Origin: Bombus terrestris
Taxonomy: Eukaryota > Arthropoda > Insecta > Hymenoptera > Apidae
Direction: 5' to 3'
Length of the DNA: 64,000 nt
Assembly: GCF_910591885.1 (NCBI RefSeq)
Contig: NC_063279.1
Coordinates: forward strand, 4,154,001-4,218,000
Positions 50,263-63,700 of the stretch are shown here, in pieces; within the stretch, counting starts at the first letter, position 1, and the number at the start of each line of letters is the position of its first letter. The notes under the pieces are model-generated. The model saw nothing but the letters and a program-made list of their open reading frames with translations, was not told where the DNA came from and did not search any database. The translations under genes were made by a program, and so were the position numbers.

Positions 50263-51924
50263 TCACACATGTTTCAATAAGAAATTATCTCTCCAATTTG
50301 AACATAGCGCGAATATTAGATTAATCGATTTTCGAGTATCGTAACATTACATGATATCGATAGATCGAATTTGATTCAAGAATCCGTTAGATGCACTTTC
50401 CGTTCTTTATTTAGAAAGACAATAATAAAGTGTACAAATAATACAAAATTTCGAACTAAAACGGTCGTCGGTGCAAACTATATCGAAGGATAGTTGGTTT
50501 TACATCGGTACGTCAAGACCTACATTACGGCATCGGGAGAATTTTCATTATTTCTTATTTTTCTGGAGTGAAATCGATTCGCCAACAAGCATGCTGACAA
50601 CCTAAAGGTATAGACCGACGTTCTCTCTACTTAATCGTAATAAATTAGTTTAACGTTAGTAATATATCGTATCTTCGAATTATAGACACTGACTTAGACT
50701 CGATTTATGCTCGATGTAGAAGCAGAGGCCAATGACGATTAAGACAGCGACAGCTCGCGGAATGGTGTATACAACGTGTTTCTTTTCCAACGAGAACTAT
50801 ACGTAAGTTATAAAATATTGCTACATATACGTCGAAATAGTTTTAGAAGCATATTCCACAACTGTTCGCGATTGTTAATCCAATTTCTAAATAATCCTTT
50901 CATCGCATATACATACTGTTACATTTATGGGCCTGTAGCACCGTAAGTATAAGTACTTACATCCTTATTGTACAATCATGCAATTTACTATCGCACCAAA
51001 CGCGTCTGCCGCGAATTGTACACAGAGCATAAATCTGGATTCCGGATGCAAGAAACTCAATCATCTTATACGGAATCCTTTATTTATTTGTTTTTTTTTT
51101 TTTTTTTTTTTTTTTAATCGATTCGTTTCTTATATCTAACATACACACTCATATGTATTGGCTAAAGTGTAAATGTAATTCGATTGCGAATATGAATTCC
51201 GACATTTTTATTAGGTCGTAGGGCAGCCGTTAGTTTACGTTCTGTTTTTTCTGCAATTTTTTTTTTTTTTCGTTTTTATTCTTTTTGTTTCGTTCTTTAA
51301 TCCCTTAAACAGTAAATTATGACTCGAATGGTGAACATCTTTGACCACGCTTCAAAGAATCTCCTCTCGTAGCAGCGTTCTAAGTACTGGACGTTTATCG
51401 TGACGTAGGGAACTTCTAATAGCGTCGAGTTGGTTGACGCGCGTCGAAGAAACCGGTGATGTCGCGTTTTTCCGACGCTCGATAACGATGACGGATTAAG
51501 AGTACAGGCGAGTAATCGATATGAAACACTGATGAACGATGTCTAGACGATCAGTCTTATTTCTTAAAGAGAGAACGGAAACTCGGTATAAAGCGTTGGC
51601 TAATGACTCGCGATTAGGGTTATAACCTTTCGAATTACAGATAGATTTCACGCTGATTAGAAACGAGATGATTACTCTGTTTTTATTATGTATTCATCGT
51701 ATTCTTCTGTTTGAACATTTTTCTTTTTTTTTTTTTTCTTATGTTTTCTTCCCTTTTCTTTTTCTATTGCTTTTCATTATACAGTTCATCAAACAGAAAC
51801 GATACGCGATTGACTCATCTCGGTTTCTATCTATACAACGATGTTGTTGCTGTGTAGTTTACGTATGTTAAAAGACAGAGAGAAAAATGGGATAGAAGAG
51901 ATGAGAAGGGGAACGGTAGAAGGG
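50263..51924. other. Convergent 3' ends of THOC1 (+) and multiplexin (-)
   Basis: No ORF of note. Contains long T runs (about 51091-51115, 51258-51270 and 51721-51737), which on the minus strand would be A-tracts within the multiplexin 3' UTR. A minus-strand AATAAA is read from TTTATT near 51079-51084. The gene pair is tail-to-tail, and the transcripts may come close to one another or overlap. Confidence 0.4.
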
Positions 51925-54900
51925 TTAGTTTTCCAACAGAGAATCCAAGTACTCCTTATAATCGTTCTCCGACATTTCGTCCTCATCCTCCGAAACTTCG
52001 ACGCTTCTCCTCCTTCTTGTGGTCTCGCTGGTTACTTCTATACAGAGCAGCGCAAACTTGTTGTCGCAGGAATAACGAACTTGCTCCAAGAGGCGTCCCC
52101 CAGTTAACGGTGATCCTAATCCGTAACGATCCGAACTACTTGAATGCCAGGCGTCGCAATACGTGTCCATTGCCCGGTCTCCTAATTTGTGCGATCCGTG
52201 CCATGCCACCTTTTCTGGCCTGAAATATCAGACGATGATAAGTTTGGCTCTGTCTTAGCTCTAGTCTTTAATTTCCCTTTGATTTATATTTCAACTTTTT
52301 TTTCTACAAAATTTTACATTGTACTAGATAATTCTTACAAGTGTATCTATAATTATATCGAAATAAAAGAAATGTATTTAATTAAATGACGAAGTTGTAG
52401 CAGACCTCGCGAAAAAGGTTTTTATAGAACATTCTTTAGAACATTGATTCCGCCGTATTGTAAGTTTAGCAAGAGCTGACTAACAGAATGTATTATTGTT
52501 TGAAAAGTTGATAAATGTGTCAAAAAGTCATGCCTCGTTTTGCGTTTTTATAATTACGTGTACATATGGATTACCAGAAATATAAAACTTTATTTTATTA
52601 TAGGACAAAAAGATAAATAAACAGGATAGTTACCACGCAAAATCGGTGAGGATATTTTTGCCATTGAAACTGTAAATCCTTGGATTTTGCGAGAAGTAGG
52701 CCCCGTTTCCGTTGAACATCTCTTTCCACGAGTTGAAAAGTACATCGCCCTAGGGGATCGGAAACAAATGTTTTGTAACATGCGCGACGCGCTTATGGAA
52801 AATTGCTTGGAAACTTGGCTGAGATACTTTCATAAATAAATCGTTCAGAATCTATATATTGCTTGTCACCTTTATGTTAACGATAGGAAGATCACGGTCC
52901 CCGAGTCTCACGATGCTGTCAACATTTTGAACTCTGGAGCTGAGGAATGCTCGGAACGTACCCCTCAAACCAGCTCGCTTCGCTTGTCGATAACAAGCGT
53001 AGTCAGCTCCACGTACACCGTGCATGTCTCCCGTAAATGGCTCGTTCAAAGCAGCCATTCGTAACTGGAAATTGTGATATCAATGCGACGTCCTTGTATG
53101 AATTGGAGTTTATTGCTAGCAATGGAAAATATTTAGGCAAGCGGAGATTGGACGTAGAAAGAATTGAAAATACCATTTTAACAAGAATTTTTTTCCACAA
53201 GGAGAATGATTGTACGAAGAGCGATGTTAGTAAATAAGAATAGAAATGGAATTATTATTTATTTATATTTTAGCACAGACTTTAATAGACTTTCATCGTT
53301 TCTTAGAATATAAAAAAACCTGCTTTTTGGAGGGCTTCAAATATTGAAATAAATGATACTTCAAGGTTTTGGTATATATTTTTTCAATATATAGCACTTT
53401 GCTAATCAAAGAATCATTTTTCTGAAAATTGCAGTTTTTCTGTATAATAATATATATATATTGTAATTCCAGTTCCCAGGGGGCCATAGAGGGGGACTTG
53501 GTTTATGAAAAGCCCTATAATCATTCATCCTTCCACATTACAATCATGCTGCAGTCTGTAAATTGTAGTTTCAGTATATGCAGTTCTCTTAGGTCCAGCT
53601 TCCAAATAGATACTTGAATTCCTACGTGTATTAAGTTGATTTCTAGATCTTAGGCACGTTAATGCGTACAATTGACGAAAAGATAAATCTTTCTCTAAAT
53701 TTTCGATATAGTTTGCCGCCAATCTTCTTTGTGATATGCTAAAAGATTTTAGTGCAAAAAGAATTAAGAATGATTCGTTCGGTAGGTAATGAAAATTCGT
53801 TTCTCTTCTTCATACTTCACGAAAATGAAATGGAACGAAGCGTTCTTGCGAAAATTATAAAAACTGAAAGAGGGAACGTATAAGATGACGATAACGTCGA
53901 AAGATTAATCATGCCAATATCTTACCATCCGTGGATACCACTTTGGAAGCAGGAAGAAAATTCAATTGTAATTAAGTAATGCATTAGTCCACCTCTTATC
54001 GATAACGTTTTACACTCAACAGGATTAAGATAGTAACTCACCCCTGTTCCGTCTGCTTTTACGGGTATCTGGTTGATCAGGTTGGAAGCCTCGAAAGGTG
54101 GATTCACCGGAGGCGGTGACGTGGTTGGTGGTGCTGGTGTAGTTATTGGTAGAAGCGAACCCAACTACAGAAAACGGCATAAATATTTTGAATTAAATTG
54201 AAGCCATATAGTTTGCTAAATAGCTAAGATTAAAGATTTACATTCTTAGCTGATATACAATAATTATCGTTAATAAAAGGAAAAAGTTGCGTTTGATAAA
54301 ATATTTTGTAACATCGATGAAACTTTTTAGTTAAATGTTTTATCTTAATGGATTTTCTTCTGTACATTGTTAGAATTTACACGAATGAATATTACAAGTA
54401 GAGAGTAAAGATAGAATAAATAGGAAAATTTTTATACTAACTGCGATGTATTGCCAGCCATTGTTCACTCTAACGAGCAGAGCTTGTTCGTCAATGATAT
54501 AAGCTAATGTTCCAACTGGGCTCACGGCAGACATCTAAATATGTAGTAGTTAGAAGCATTAAAAGTTATAATAATTAGAATATTTATACGTATATTGTTC
54601 AAGATCATGTTTTGACGATATTGAAAAAATTACTTTGGTCATAGCTTCGGTATTTTGGAAAGTCACAGCTCCTGGTACGATCTTCGTGGTACTTTCTAAG
54701 GGACCTCTAGTTGCGGTGGTTGCAGCACCTTATAAAAGTTTTATAGGTAATTAGGATGTGTTTTTAAAGACGCATTAAACTTTACTATACAGTTCTTCTA
54801 ATTTAGAATATACCAAGAAAATTAATGTCTTTTAGAAACGTCGTTTTACGATATTTTACATTTAGTGCGTTACCTAAATGTTCTTTAAGTTCCTTCAGTT

Positions 54901-57900
54901 GCTTTAGTTCTCGCAGAGCCTTCAATTCGTCTAGACTAGTTCTAGGTCCTTGCAGCGTGCCAAAGAACATATCGTGTTTAAAATCTTTTATATTCTTTGG
55001 AACTGCAAATTTAATATTTTTTCATATATTTCCAATATCTTTCTTATATTTGCTAATCTGAGTAAAATATACAGGGACACCAGAAGCTTATAATCACCAT
55101 GTGTTCTACAAAATTCAAGAATTTGGAGAAAAGTCAGCTTGGAATTTCGATACTTTAAGCAATTCTCTTGTGAAAAATCTACAGAAACGAGGGAAATTGA
55201 TATTTGCAGCTTTAAATTCGACTTAGCGACAAAATTATAAGTATATAATCCGAAATTTTTAATCGATGACATACTTTTAAGTAGAGGTGGTCAAATATTT
55301 TTTGCATATGATACTTAAATTATGTTATTTATGATCAATGAATCTTTCTTACCCTGTCTAACTCCGTAATAGTCTCTTTCGCCAAAGATGTGACTTCTAC
55401 CAATTCCTGGTTCTCCTTTCTGTCCAATCAAAGATAGTCCAGGTGGTCCTGGTGGCCCAGGAGGCCCCGGGGGACCCGGAACTGGAATATAGTTTCCTTG
55501 AGACGGTGGCCCAGGTGGTCCGGGTGGCCCTGGAGGTCCTCTTTGACCGTCTCTTCCAGGTTGTCCAGGAATTCCAGGGAAACCATCGTCTCCCTTATCG
55601 CCTTTGATCTGAACGTCATTTAGACAGACAGATATGAAATTGATTTACACGAATATTATACGAATTACAATTATATACTAAGAATCGAGGCGACCGTACG
55701 AATTAACATTGAAAATAAACTTCCGAATGATACAATTTTTATAGCGTATATTACACAAAATTATTTATATGCAGTGAATACGTGCACTACTGGTTGAGAA
55801 GCTAACGTATAATATCACGATTCTCTGATTTAAGTTCTAATTATGTTACTCGTATATGCAAACTAATTTCTGCAAAGCAATGTTTAGATATATAATCCTG
55901 GAGAGAAGATACTTGAGCCAGTTTCGCTAAGTGGATGTCGGAATAAATCACAGAACGTGCCTTGGTGGGTGCGAGGCCGTTCGAAAGCGCAATAAAAGCA
56001 GCGAATTTGCCTTACGTTGGCTCGGCTTTTAAACCAAAGTGTAGTGAATTAAAGCCTGCCACGCGCATTCGTTTCGTGTTCGTCGCTTGTCAACTGCGAC
56101 GACGAAATTTCGACGAATTTCTGTTTGGGACGCCGAATAAATCGAGTCGTGGCTTCGCTAGCCGACAAAGATGAAAAAGAACAAGCGGAGTAGATGTGAG
56201 AGGGATACTAGGAGGGGGAAAAAAATAGAATAAAAAGAGAAGGAACGGGGCGTCAAGCGCACACTTGCATTAATTTCCGTCACTCTACACGTTCTATGGC
56301 TCGTTCAATGAGACTTGTGAGTGTACATGGTGATCTACGAGCACTGTTACTAGTTTCGCGAGCTTCACGAAGTGGTCGTTCCGACTAAAAAATGTTCGAG
56401 ACTGCTCGTTCGTGGCACAACTCGTACGAGGGTTTCGTGTCGTAACAGTGATTAAACAGCTCTGGAAAGAATCGAATCGAATCGGACAAAAAAGAGAAAA
56501 AAATATATTTTAGACGGGGAGGAAGTTTGTAGGAAGTAATGGCTTTTCATTGTATAGTTTTATTTTCTTTGATGTTATATCTTTCCCGTTATACTCGTCG
56601 TGTAAGTTTGAGGATAATATTTTCAATGTTCTATCTTTTTAAGTTCTGGGGTGTACACAAAAGTGTACTTCAATCGCGAGTAACTATAAATTTTGTTTTC
56701 CCGTGACATTTTTTTTTTTTTTTTTTTTAGCCAAAATGACTTCTCTTTGACAATTTCGAAAACTTTATGGCGAGAGTTATAAATCACCGTGTGTATATCT
56801 CCACTTCGACCTTTCCCCCGCTACGAGACAGGATAAAAAATGCATCCATTATCTTTATTTGTTCCGCGCTGCAAGCTCTTTAACACTTTGTGTTTACCTA
56901 CCGATTTTTCCCTCGCATCAACTTAGCCAGAATAATTCTTAAAGCGCGAAAGATGACGTTAGCCACTCTGCCGAATTCATTGGAAAAATTTTCTAATTTT
57001 TTCTCATCTATTATGTAGATTTCCTCGGTGCATAGAATTTTTATTAAACGTAAGATAGGAAGGAACAACGTGCATATTTCAAAATACAAATAATATTCCA
57101 AATATTTGATAGTCCAATATTTAATATTCAGAAAATTATTAGTCGGAGATTCAAGTTTATTTTCTGTACGTATATGTATTTAAAACTATTTTCTGTGGCG
57201 TACTATGTTTCTCCTAATTCGCCTAATTTCTCTGTAACACGGATCCCATTGATTTCAGAGGGAATTGCTTACGGGTATTTCGATTTTAATGAGAATCGGT
57301 GAATCGTACTTACGCCGACAGAGACTCCGTAAGGGCTCGGTGTACCGGGTTCTCCTTTTTCTCCCTTGGGCCCCACTGGTCCAACAGGTCCAGGAAGTCC
57401 GGGAGTTCCAGGACGACCCTGTTAGAAGTAGTTACCGATACATAGCGTTCATGTTCTACCTTCCTGTTCATGAATATTCTATGTTCATTAAACCTTTAAT
57501 TAATCTCGCGTGCAGTTCAATCTAGCATACACTTTGGTCGATTGGTGTGATTTCTAATTTTATGACCGGATTATTACGTAGTTAGCAGAGGTAAATTAGT
57601 CTATTAACGCCATTCAAAGTAATTAATCAACGAAATTATGATTGAAAGCCGACACAGTTAAAATTAAGGCATAAATTGTTCTTATCTTATCTATTAGGAT
57701 TATGTAAGTTCTATGTAATACTCACTTTCATGGAGTTCTGTGCATTGGAACATAGCATTGGAAAAAGTATATTCTCATTTTAGACTACATTTTTATATGT
57801 AAGTGGATAATTATAATCGTAATTGTTTCCAGTAGCAGGGAGTATACGTTAATTGTCATGTAATTTTGTTAAAACACGAGCAATTAGAAAAATCCTTTCA

Positions 57901-59894
57901 CAGTATGTAAAGATGAGTTTGGCTTAAGTGTTATCTTATATATCGTACCACTGAGAATATCTTGTATTATATTAATTTTCTTCGGAATTTCTACTAACTA
58001 AAATTATTAAATTCTTTAGCTCTTATTAGCTTAAAACAATAACCGATAATTTAAACTTTGATTATGTATGCAGAGAATTCAGCATGCAGAGAACGAGAGC
58101 GTGTCTGACAAGGTCTGCAGATTCGTTGACTTATACTTGTCTATTACTAGGTTAAGGTAGTCGGTCGTCAATTAATCCAGTGTCTTGAAACTCAGAACTC
58201 TACGGCCTCAGAGTTGTGAAATCCGTCAAAGGCAGTTGCTATGTCGTGGAATTTAGAACTCTGTCCAGTCTGCTGGCTATGTTTCCACTGTTCAGCTTAC
58301 CGATTATTATTGATCTTACACAAATGATGATACATGTAAGTTTTCAGATCAGAATTTGCGTTTCTTTTTATTCATATTTTGATTAGATATAGCATGTAAT
58401 CGAGAGCCTTTAATGTATATTCAAAATGCATTTATTAACTTCAAGTTTGGACAGGTTTAAATCATTCGATGAATCTACGCGAAGCTTCTAGGATCGTTAC
58501 ACATATAGAATGTACAATCTGTGAAAGGTATATTCCAAAAATTCATTCCTAATTATCTATTTTCTATTACAATCCTTTATCCTAAGTAAATGGCTATAAA
58601 TGGTTATTTCTCCCATATACTGTCAACAAAATTAAAAATTTCACTCGGAACAAGAAACAAACACAGCTTTTCATAACACTGCATACAAGATTAAACACTA
58701 CATAGCCATTCATGCAAATAGCGACAAGAAAATTACGTTAGGAAATTCTATTTTGCTAATGGCGAGGAAATCAAACGGAAATCGAGGCTTTGATCGATAA
58801 AAAACTAAAAAGAAAAGAAGATAAGAAGTATAGAAGGAGTTTTCTCATACCGCCCATCCAGGTAACCCAATTTCTCCCATCGCTCCCGTCTTTCCAGGTG
58901 GGCCGACCGGTCCTGGTGGTCCAGGACGCCCTCTTCTACCTCTCTTGCCTTCTGCTCCTTTTTCACCTTTGATAGTGATGTAGTCTCCAGAGCTCGCTAT
59001 AGCTGTAGCTCCTGGCGGACCTCTCTCACCTTTTTCGCCCTTTGCACCGACGACTCCCGGTGCTCCGGGAACTCCGTCCTTCCCTGGCTCGCCTTTGTTG
59101 CCTTGCGGTCCTTGGATACCATTCACACCAGGAATTCCGGCTGGTCCAGAATCACCTTTGTCTCCCTTCTCGCCTTTGGTGCCCTTATCTCCTTTGTATC
59201 CTCGTGCACCACTCTCGCCCTTATCGCCCTTTTCCCTTAACACTAATTAATTCGTGGCTTTCAGGGAGACAATTTTTCAGGTAACATTAATTAATCTAAA
59301 CGTAAAGATATCGTATCGTTTCCAAATTGGAATCAGCACCGTTCGTTATCTTTTCTTCTAAGAATATATCAATCAACTTACGCGTTCGATGACAACTGAT
59401 CGAATCTTCAATTTGTGCATTTACATTTCCTTTTGTATTTGATTTCATTTTTTAAATCGAATGAGCAGATCCGTCGATTATTTAATTTCATTTGATAAAA
59501 ACCACAAAATGAGCGTATTCTTACTCGCTTCTCCAACGTTTACTCCGCCAGAGCCGCTCAATCCAGGCAATCCTGGTGGTCCAGGTGCACCTGCAGGGCC
59601 TGGTTTCCCTTCTGGTCCTGTGTCTCCTTTGTCACCTTTCTCTGCTGGTCTTCCATTCTCACCTGGTGCGCCAGGAAGCCCCGGTGCTCCCGGAGCACCA
59701 GGTTCACCCTTGAATCCTTGAATTCCTCGTGGACCTTCTTTTCCATGATCGCCTTTCACACCCTTGTGCCCTGGCTCGCCCTTGTATCCTTTGGCACCGG
59801 CGATTCCTGTCTCTCCTTTCGGTCCTGGGCTTCCCGGAAGTCCGGCTTCGCCTTTCTGTCCTGGCAGTCCTGGTCTCATGGTGATGCCTTCCGT
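51925..59894 (-). CDS. Mp: Multiplexin, collagen XV/XVIII type with C-terminal endostatin (3' part)
   Basis: Secreted basement-membrane collagen; its C-terminal endostatin can be released and acts in axon guidance, synapse and heart-tube morphogenesis in flies. Exons in transcript order: 59894-59525, 59242-58851, 57418-57314, 55608-55353, 55002-54874, 54728-54634, 54534-54442, 54164-54042, 53064-52870, 52749-52634, 52219-51925 (stop). They give 723 codons, phases consistent. The first four exons are interrupted Gly-X-Y triple helix. Exon 5 is non-collagenous and Leu/Lys-rich (LKALRELKQLKELKEHL). Exons 6-7 are the trimerisation domain (VTFQNTEAMTK, LLVRVNNGWQYIA). Exon 8 is a Pro/Thr hinge. 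Exons 9-11 are endostatin (ALNEPFTGDMHGVRGADYAC, GTFRAFLSSRVQ, AWHGSHKLGDRAMDTYCDAW, GGRLLEQ) with four conserved cysteines. After endostatin comes a tail with RRRRS and an acidic end. The 5' part of the long gene is not seen and probably lies beyond 64 kb. Confidence 0.93.
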
Positions 59895-60693
59895 CTAAAG
59901 TTTAGAACAAATTTTTTCAGATCACAACCCACCGTTACCTTATCTTTTTACTTAGATATTGCAATTGAACGTATTTTTATTAGAAAATAAAATATGATTT
60001 AAATATATTTTAACAGAAAGCTTTTTATCTTTTTATGCGTCGACAAGAATTTCGTTGACTGCGAGTCCTTTGTGAACAATTCGAGTATAGGATAGTTTTA
60101 ATTTTCGTTAGACGAACTGGATCGCCGACGACGAATTTGTTTGACTCTGCTTTAAGAGAATATTTATTTTCACTGAAAAAAGTACCAAATATTTGGTTGT
60201 GACGTACGACTGCGTAACAAAATAGAGACGTCGGTAAATATCTCCGGATTTTCTATGATATTTTGAAACCCTAGCAATAAAGTTATTAACATTTTATAAA
60301 AATATTAGATTTCTGGCGTAAAAAATATATTTGCTTGCAAAGAACTACGTCAATCGCGTTACACACATTATGCTCACTTTCTAATAATAATTTTATTATG
60401 CTACGACATTTTGCAATATTCAATAATGGACTTTCTATAAATTCCAAAAACATTTAACCATTACAATTTTTTATAAAGTGCAGTTTAGAGTATTCTCGCG
60501 ACATAGAACGTATTTTAGAATACAAAGAGAAGAAGCTTTTGGTAATGCAATTGTCGTTTGAAATTCATCATAAAGTTTCGCGATAAATTTCAGCGCACCG
60601 CAGAGCGCAAGACGGAATGCCTGTAGCATACCGGTACAATCTCGAAAGAAGCTTTCGTACCAAAGTTGCTCCAAATATGGAACTATTACTCAC

Positions 60694-60735
60694 CCTATAA
60701 ATGCCTCGAGGTTTCCAACTGGGCTGCATGCGCAT
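60694..60735 (-). other. Candidate alternative first coding exon of multiplexin
   Basis: On the minus strand an ATG at 60735 opens 14 codons (MRMQPSWKPRGIYR) ending at a perfect donor, AGG followed by GTGAGT. This joins in phase 0 to the acceptor at 59894 (TTTAG before ACGGAAGGC), giving IYR/TEGITMRPGLPGQ and entering the triple helix directly. The peptide lacks a signal sequence, so it could instead be an internal exon starting upstream of the ATG (an ACAG acceptor precedes it). Alternative promoters are known for multiplexin-type collagens. The splice geometry is seen; usage is inference. Confidence 0.35.
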
Positions 60736-63700
60736 AATAGCCAAAATTTCTCTGTTTAATCATCGGTATAAGGTCGTAAAGCTAAAAGCAGTCGGTCGAC
60801 CCGACTTGCTACCTGCTCATTTGTATCGTCTAATGGTCGTTGACGAACAATCATCGTTCAAACAATTGTCTCCAATGTTCAATTGAACTATTATGGTGTT
60901 CTCGTTACCGACATTAGACCAGTTTGCTTTGCGAACAAGTAACTGATCCTTTTACCGCTAACTTACATCGAATAGAAACGAATTATTCAATCGAAGATCG
61001 AAGGAACTTATCAGGGCTAGTACCTTGTCACCATGAAAGGATGGGATTTCATTTTGTAATTCTGTGTGCGTTCAATTGGATCTTATGCCATATTAGAAAT
61101 AATTAATAATTTGTGACTAACGTATCGGATTAAATTGAAACAATGTGTGAATTGTTCGCTGGAATCGACAAAATTTTAAACAACGATGCTTCGATTAGCA
61201 GGGATCGTAAGATTTCACGTCACTTCGTATCCGAAGTATTCGAGTCTCAATTGAAATTTAGAATAAAAAAGAGACGAGTGCAATTGTAATCGAAGAAAAT
61301 GTTGTACGTGCATTCCTCAACTCCAACGAACGCCCACGTGTCGTTCATTTAAACGATTTCGTAAACGTAAAAAAAGGCTGGTAATTTGAATCTACCGAGT
61401 CCAGTGACGTGTAAGCTATTTGAAACTGTTTATCTTATCACCGTCAAATATCATTGTTTTGCCACCAATCCAATATATTCGAACTGGATATTCTGTCGCG
61501 GTCCAGTGGTAAATAGAACGGTCCAAATATTCGCGATAGAATGGTCAACGAGTTCTTAACGTCCATTCATCAAAAATATTTTAACACGCAAACATTACGC
61601 GAATCAATATTTGCATTGGCGATTATAACAACCGCACCCTGGACTGGACATTTATCAAACGGTGAAGTCGTAGGTACATTTCAAATGGTCGTTGGTGTAT
61701 CGCTAGAAATTAACCGATGCGGATGCTCGAACGAAATTTCCAATTCTGCTAAAAGAAGAAAAAGAATGTCCGGATAACGAAGAAAAAAGGAGGAAAGAGG
61801 ACAAAAGGGTGCAGACTGTTTTGAAAGTGAAAAGTTTTTGATCGATATCGTGTTTTGTACGTTTAATATTGTCGATGAATGTGCCGGATTGTTCTAGCCG
61901 ATAGACACGCGTTTATTCGACCGTTTACAAGTCTCAGTTTCCGAAACCGCAAACGAATCAAATATATTCTTTTCTTTCCCTCTTTTTCCTTTCATCTATC
62001 TTTGCACGAAAGCCTCTGAACGCCTATTTATCAACGCCACCGATCGCTTGCTTATACGTCACGCCAGCTTCTTAAAGCTTTTCTACCGACTGGTATCGAA
62101 CTTTCAGACTTTCTATCGAGAGGTTCGTATTCAATAGGTATCCTGCATTCCGTCTTTCTTCTCTTTTATCTCGTATCGAGTATATTGTAAAGTAGATTTC
62201 GGATGATCAAAGAGTCCTGAGGTTAATTCAGTAAAATGGAGTTGACAGAGTGAAATATTTACGTTTGTTGTTTCGATTCCATTATGATATTGTTTTTGAT
62301 GAGAGCTGGTTTACCGTTTCTTCTGTGGTATTCGTCGTCGTGCAGATTATTAATGTCGGAGAAAAGTTACGAGAAGCATAATAAAATAGTCGAGGATACT
62401 GTAACAAAAGCAACCCTTGTTAAATTTCTTGGTTTTTTGGTAACGATACACTTTGGTAAACAGCAGCGAGATTTACAACGCGATCGAACCAATACCATAA
62501 AAATTGATTTATGTCTTGATTTATCGTGGAATGAAAATTTATATATTCGTTGGAAACAATCCTTATTAGCGAGATTGTTATTTTATGAAGGCGTTACGTT
62601 ATCTTTTTAAACGACGACTCATCAAAAAATGATTCAGCATAATGATTGAAACATACTGAACGAAAAATTTAATTCAAAAGACTTAGGTATAAAAGTTATT
62701 TCTTTTTAAAAATTTGTATCTTTATCAATCTTTTTACTATTTGTAAACCAACTAGAAGTTACTGTTAAATAACATATTTTTCGATTGGAAGTCAATTGTT
62801 ATCTCTTACTTTGATGGCAAGAAAGATGTATTTTTCTGAACCATAAGAACACAAACGACAAATTAATGGATACAATTTCATAAAAAAAAAAAAAAAAAAA
62901 GAAAAGGGAGAAAAAGGGAAACGAGAACAAATAATGATAGACGTATTGATTTTTTACGAGTATTTTCTTATTTCTGGAATTCGTATACGCAAGTGATCTA
63001 ATAAATCTGTTTCGATATATGTTTTCATACTCTCGTGCGATACAATTATTCAAATTGAGAATAGCGTAACAGCCCCTGAAGCACGAAAATGAGTACGTGA
63101 AATATTCCACTGGTCGCAATGTCAGGTTAGCACACTCAATTAACCTGCGAGGAACACGGAATACATCGTTGCAATGTGAGGTTTAGTATGAATGATGTCA
63201 AATTGCATCATTCTACACGATGACGTTACTATGAACGATCGAGTATTATGAACGACTAAGTCAAGTAAAACCATCGGTAATAATCAATCTTTTTTGATTA
63301 CAAGGAATACATACACCGATTTATGTTACTTATACAATCACTAATAATAACCAAGAGCTATTATTTTAAAATTATACCGTATTAAAATAATCTAATTACA
63401 AAGCCTAATAAGAAAAGATTACAAGATCATTTCCCACATATTCCTGCACAATTTTAATAACCTTGTTGTACGATCCTTTCGTTATTCCTAAAAATACCAC
63501 GTTGCGCTGGTGCTTTAATTTTTACCTACCAAGCATTATAATATTACTATAATTAGTACGATAATTTGTTGTTAGCAGATAGACACGTTAAAGGATGGTA
63601 AGAGAATTAAATCCGTAGTAACGAAATACAGTATAATTAAACTTGTGTACATAGACAAAATTTACGTACAAGAACGTGTTTGAGATTGATTTTTCAAGTT

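Noticed and set aside
55428..55619. 63-codon ORF rich in His/Gln/Leu on the minus strand
   Set aside because: It is the shifted frame of the collagen exon 55353-55608; the correct frame gives Gly-X-Y repeats.
59042..59721. Plus-strand Pro/Gly-rich ORFs opposite multiplexin
   Set aside because: Antisense shadows of the triple-helix exons.
62284..62610. 108-codon plus-strand ORF
   Set aside because: No domain, no splice context, and AT-rich codon mix like neighbouring noncoding DNA.
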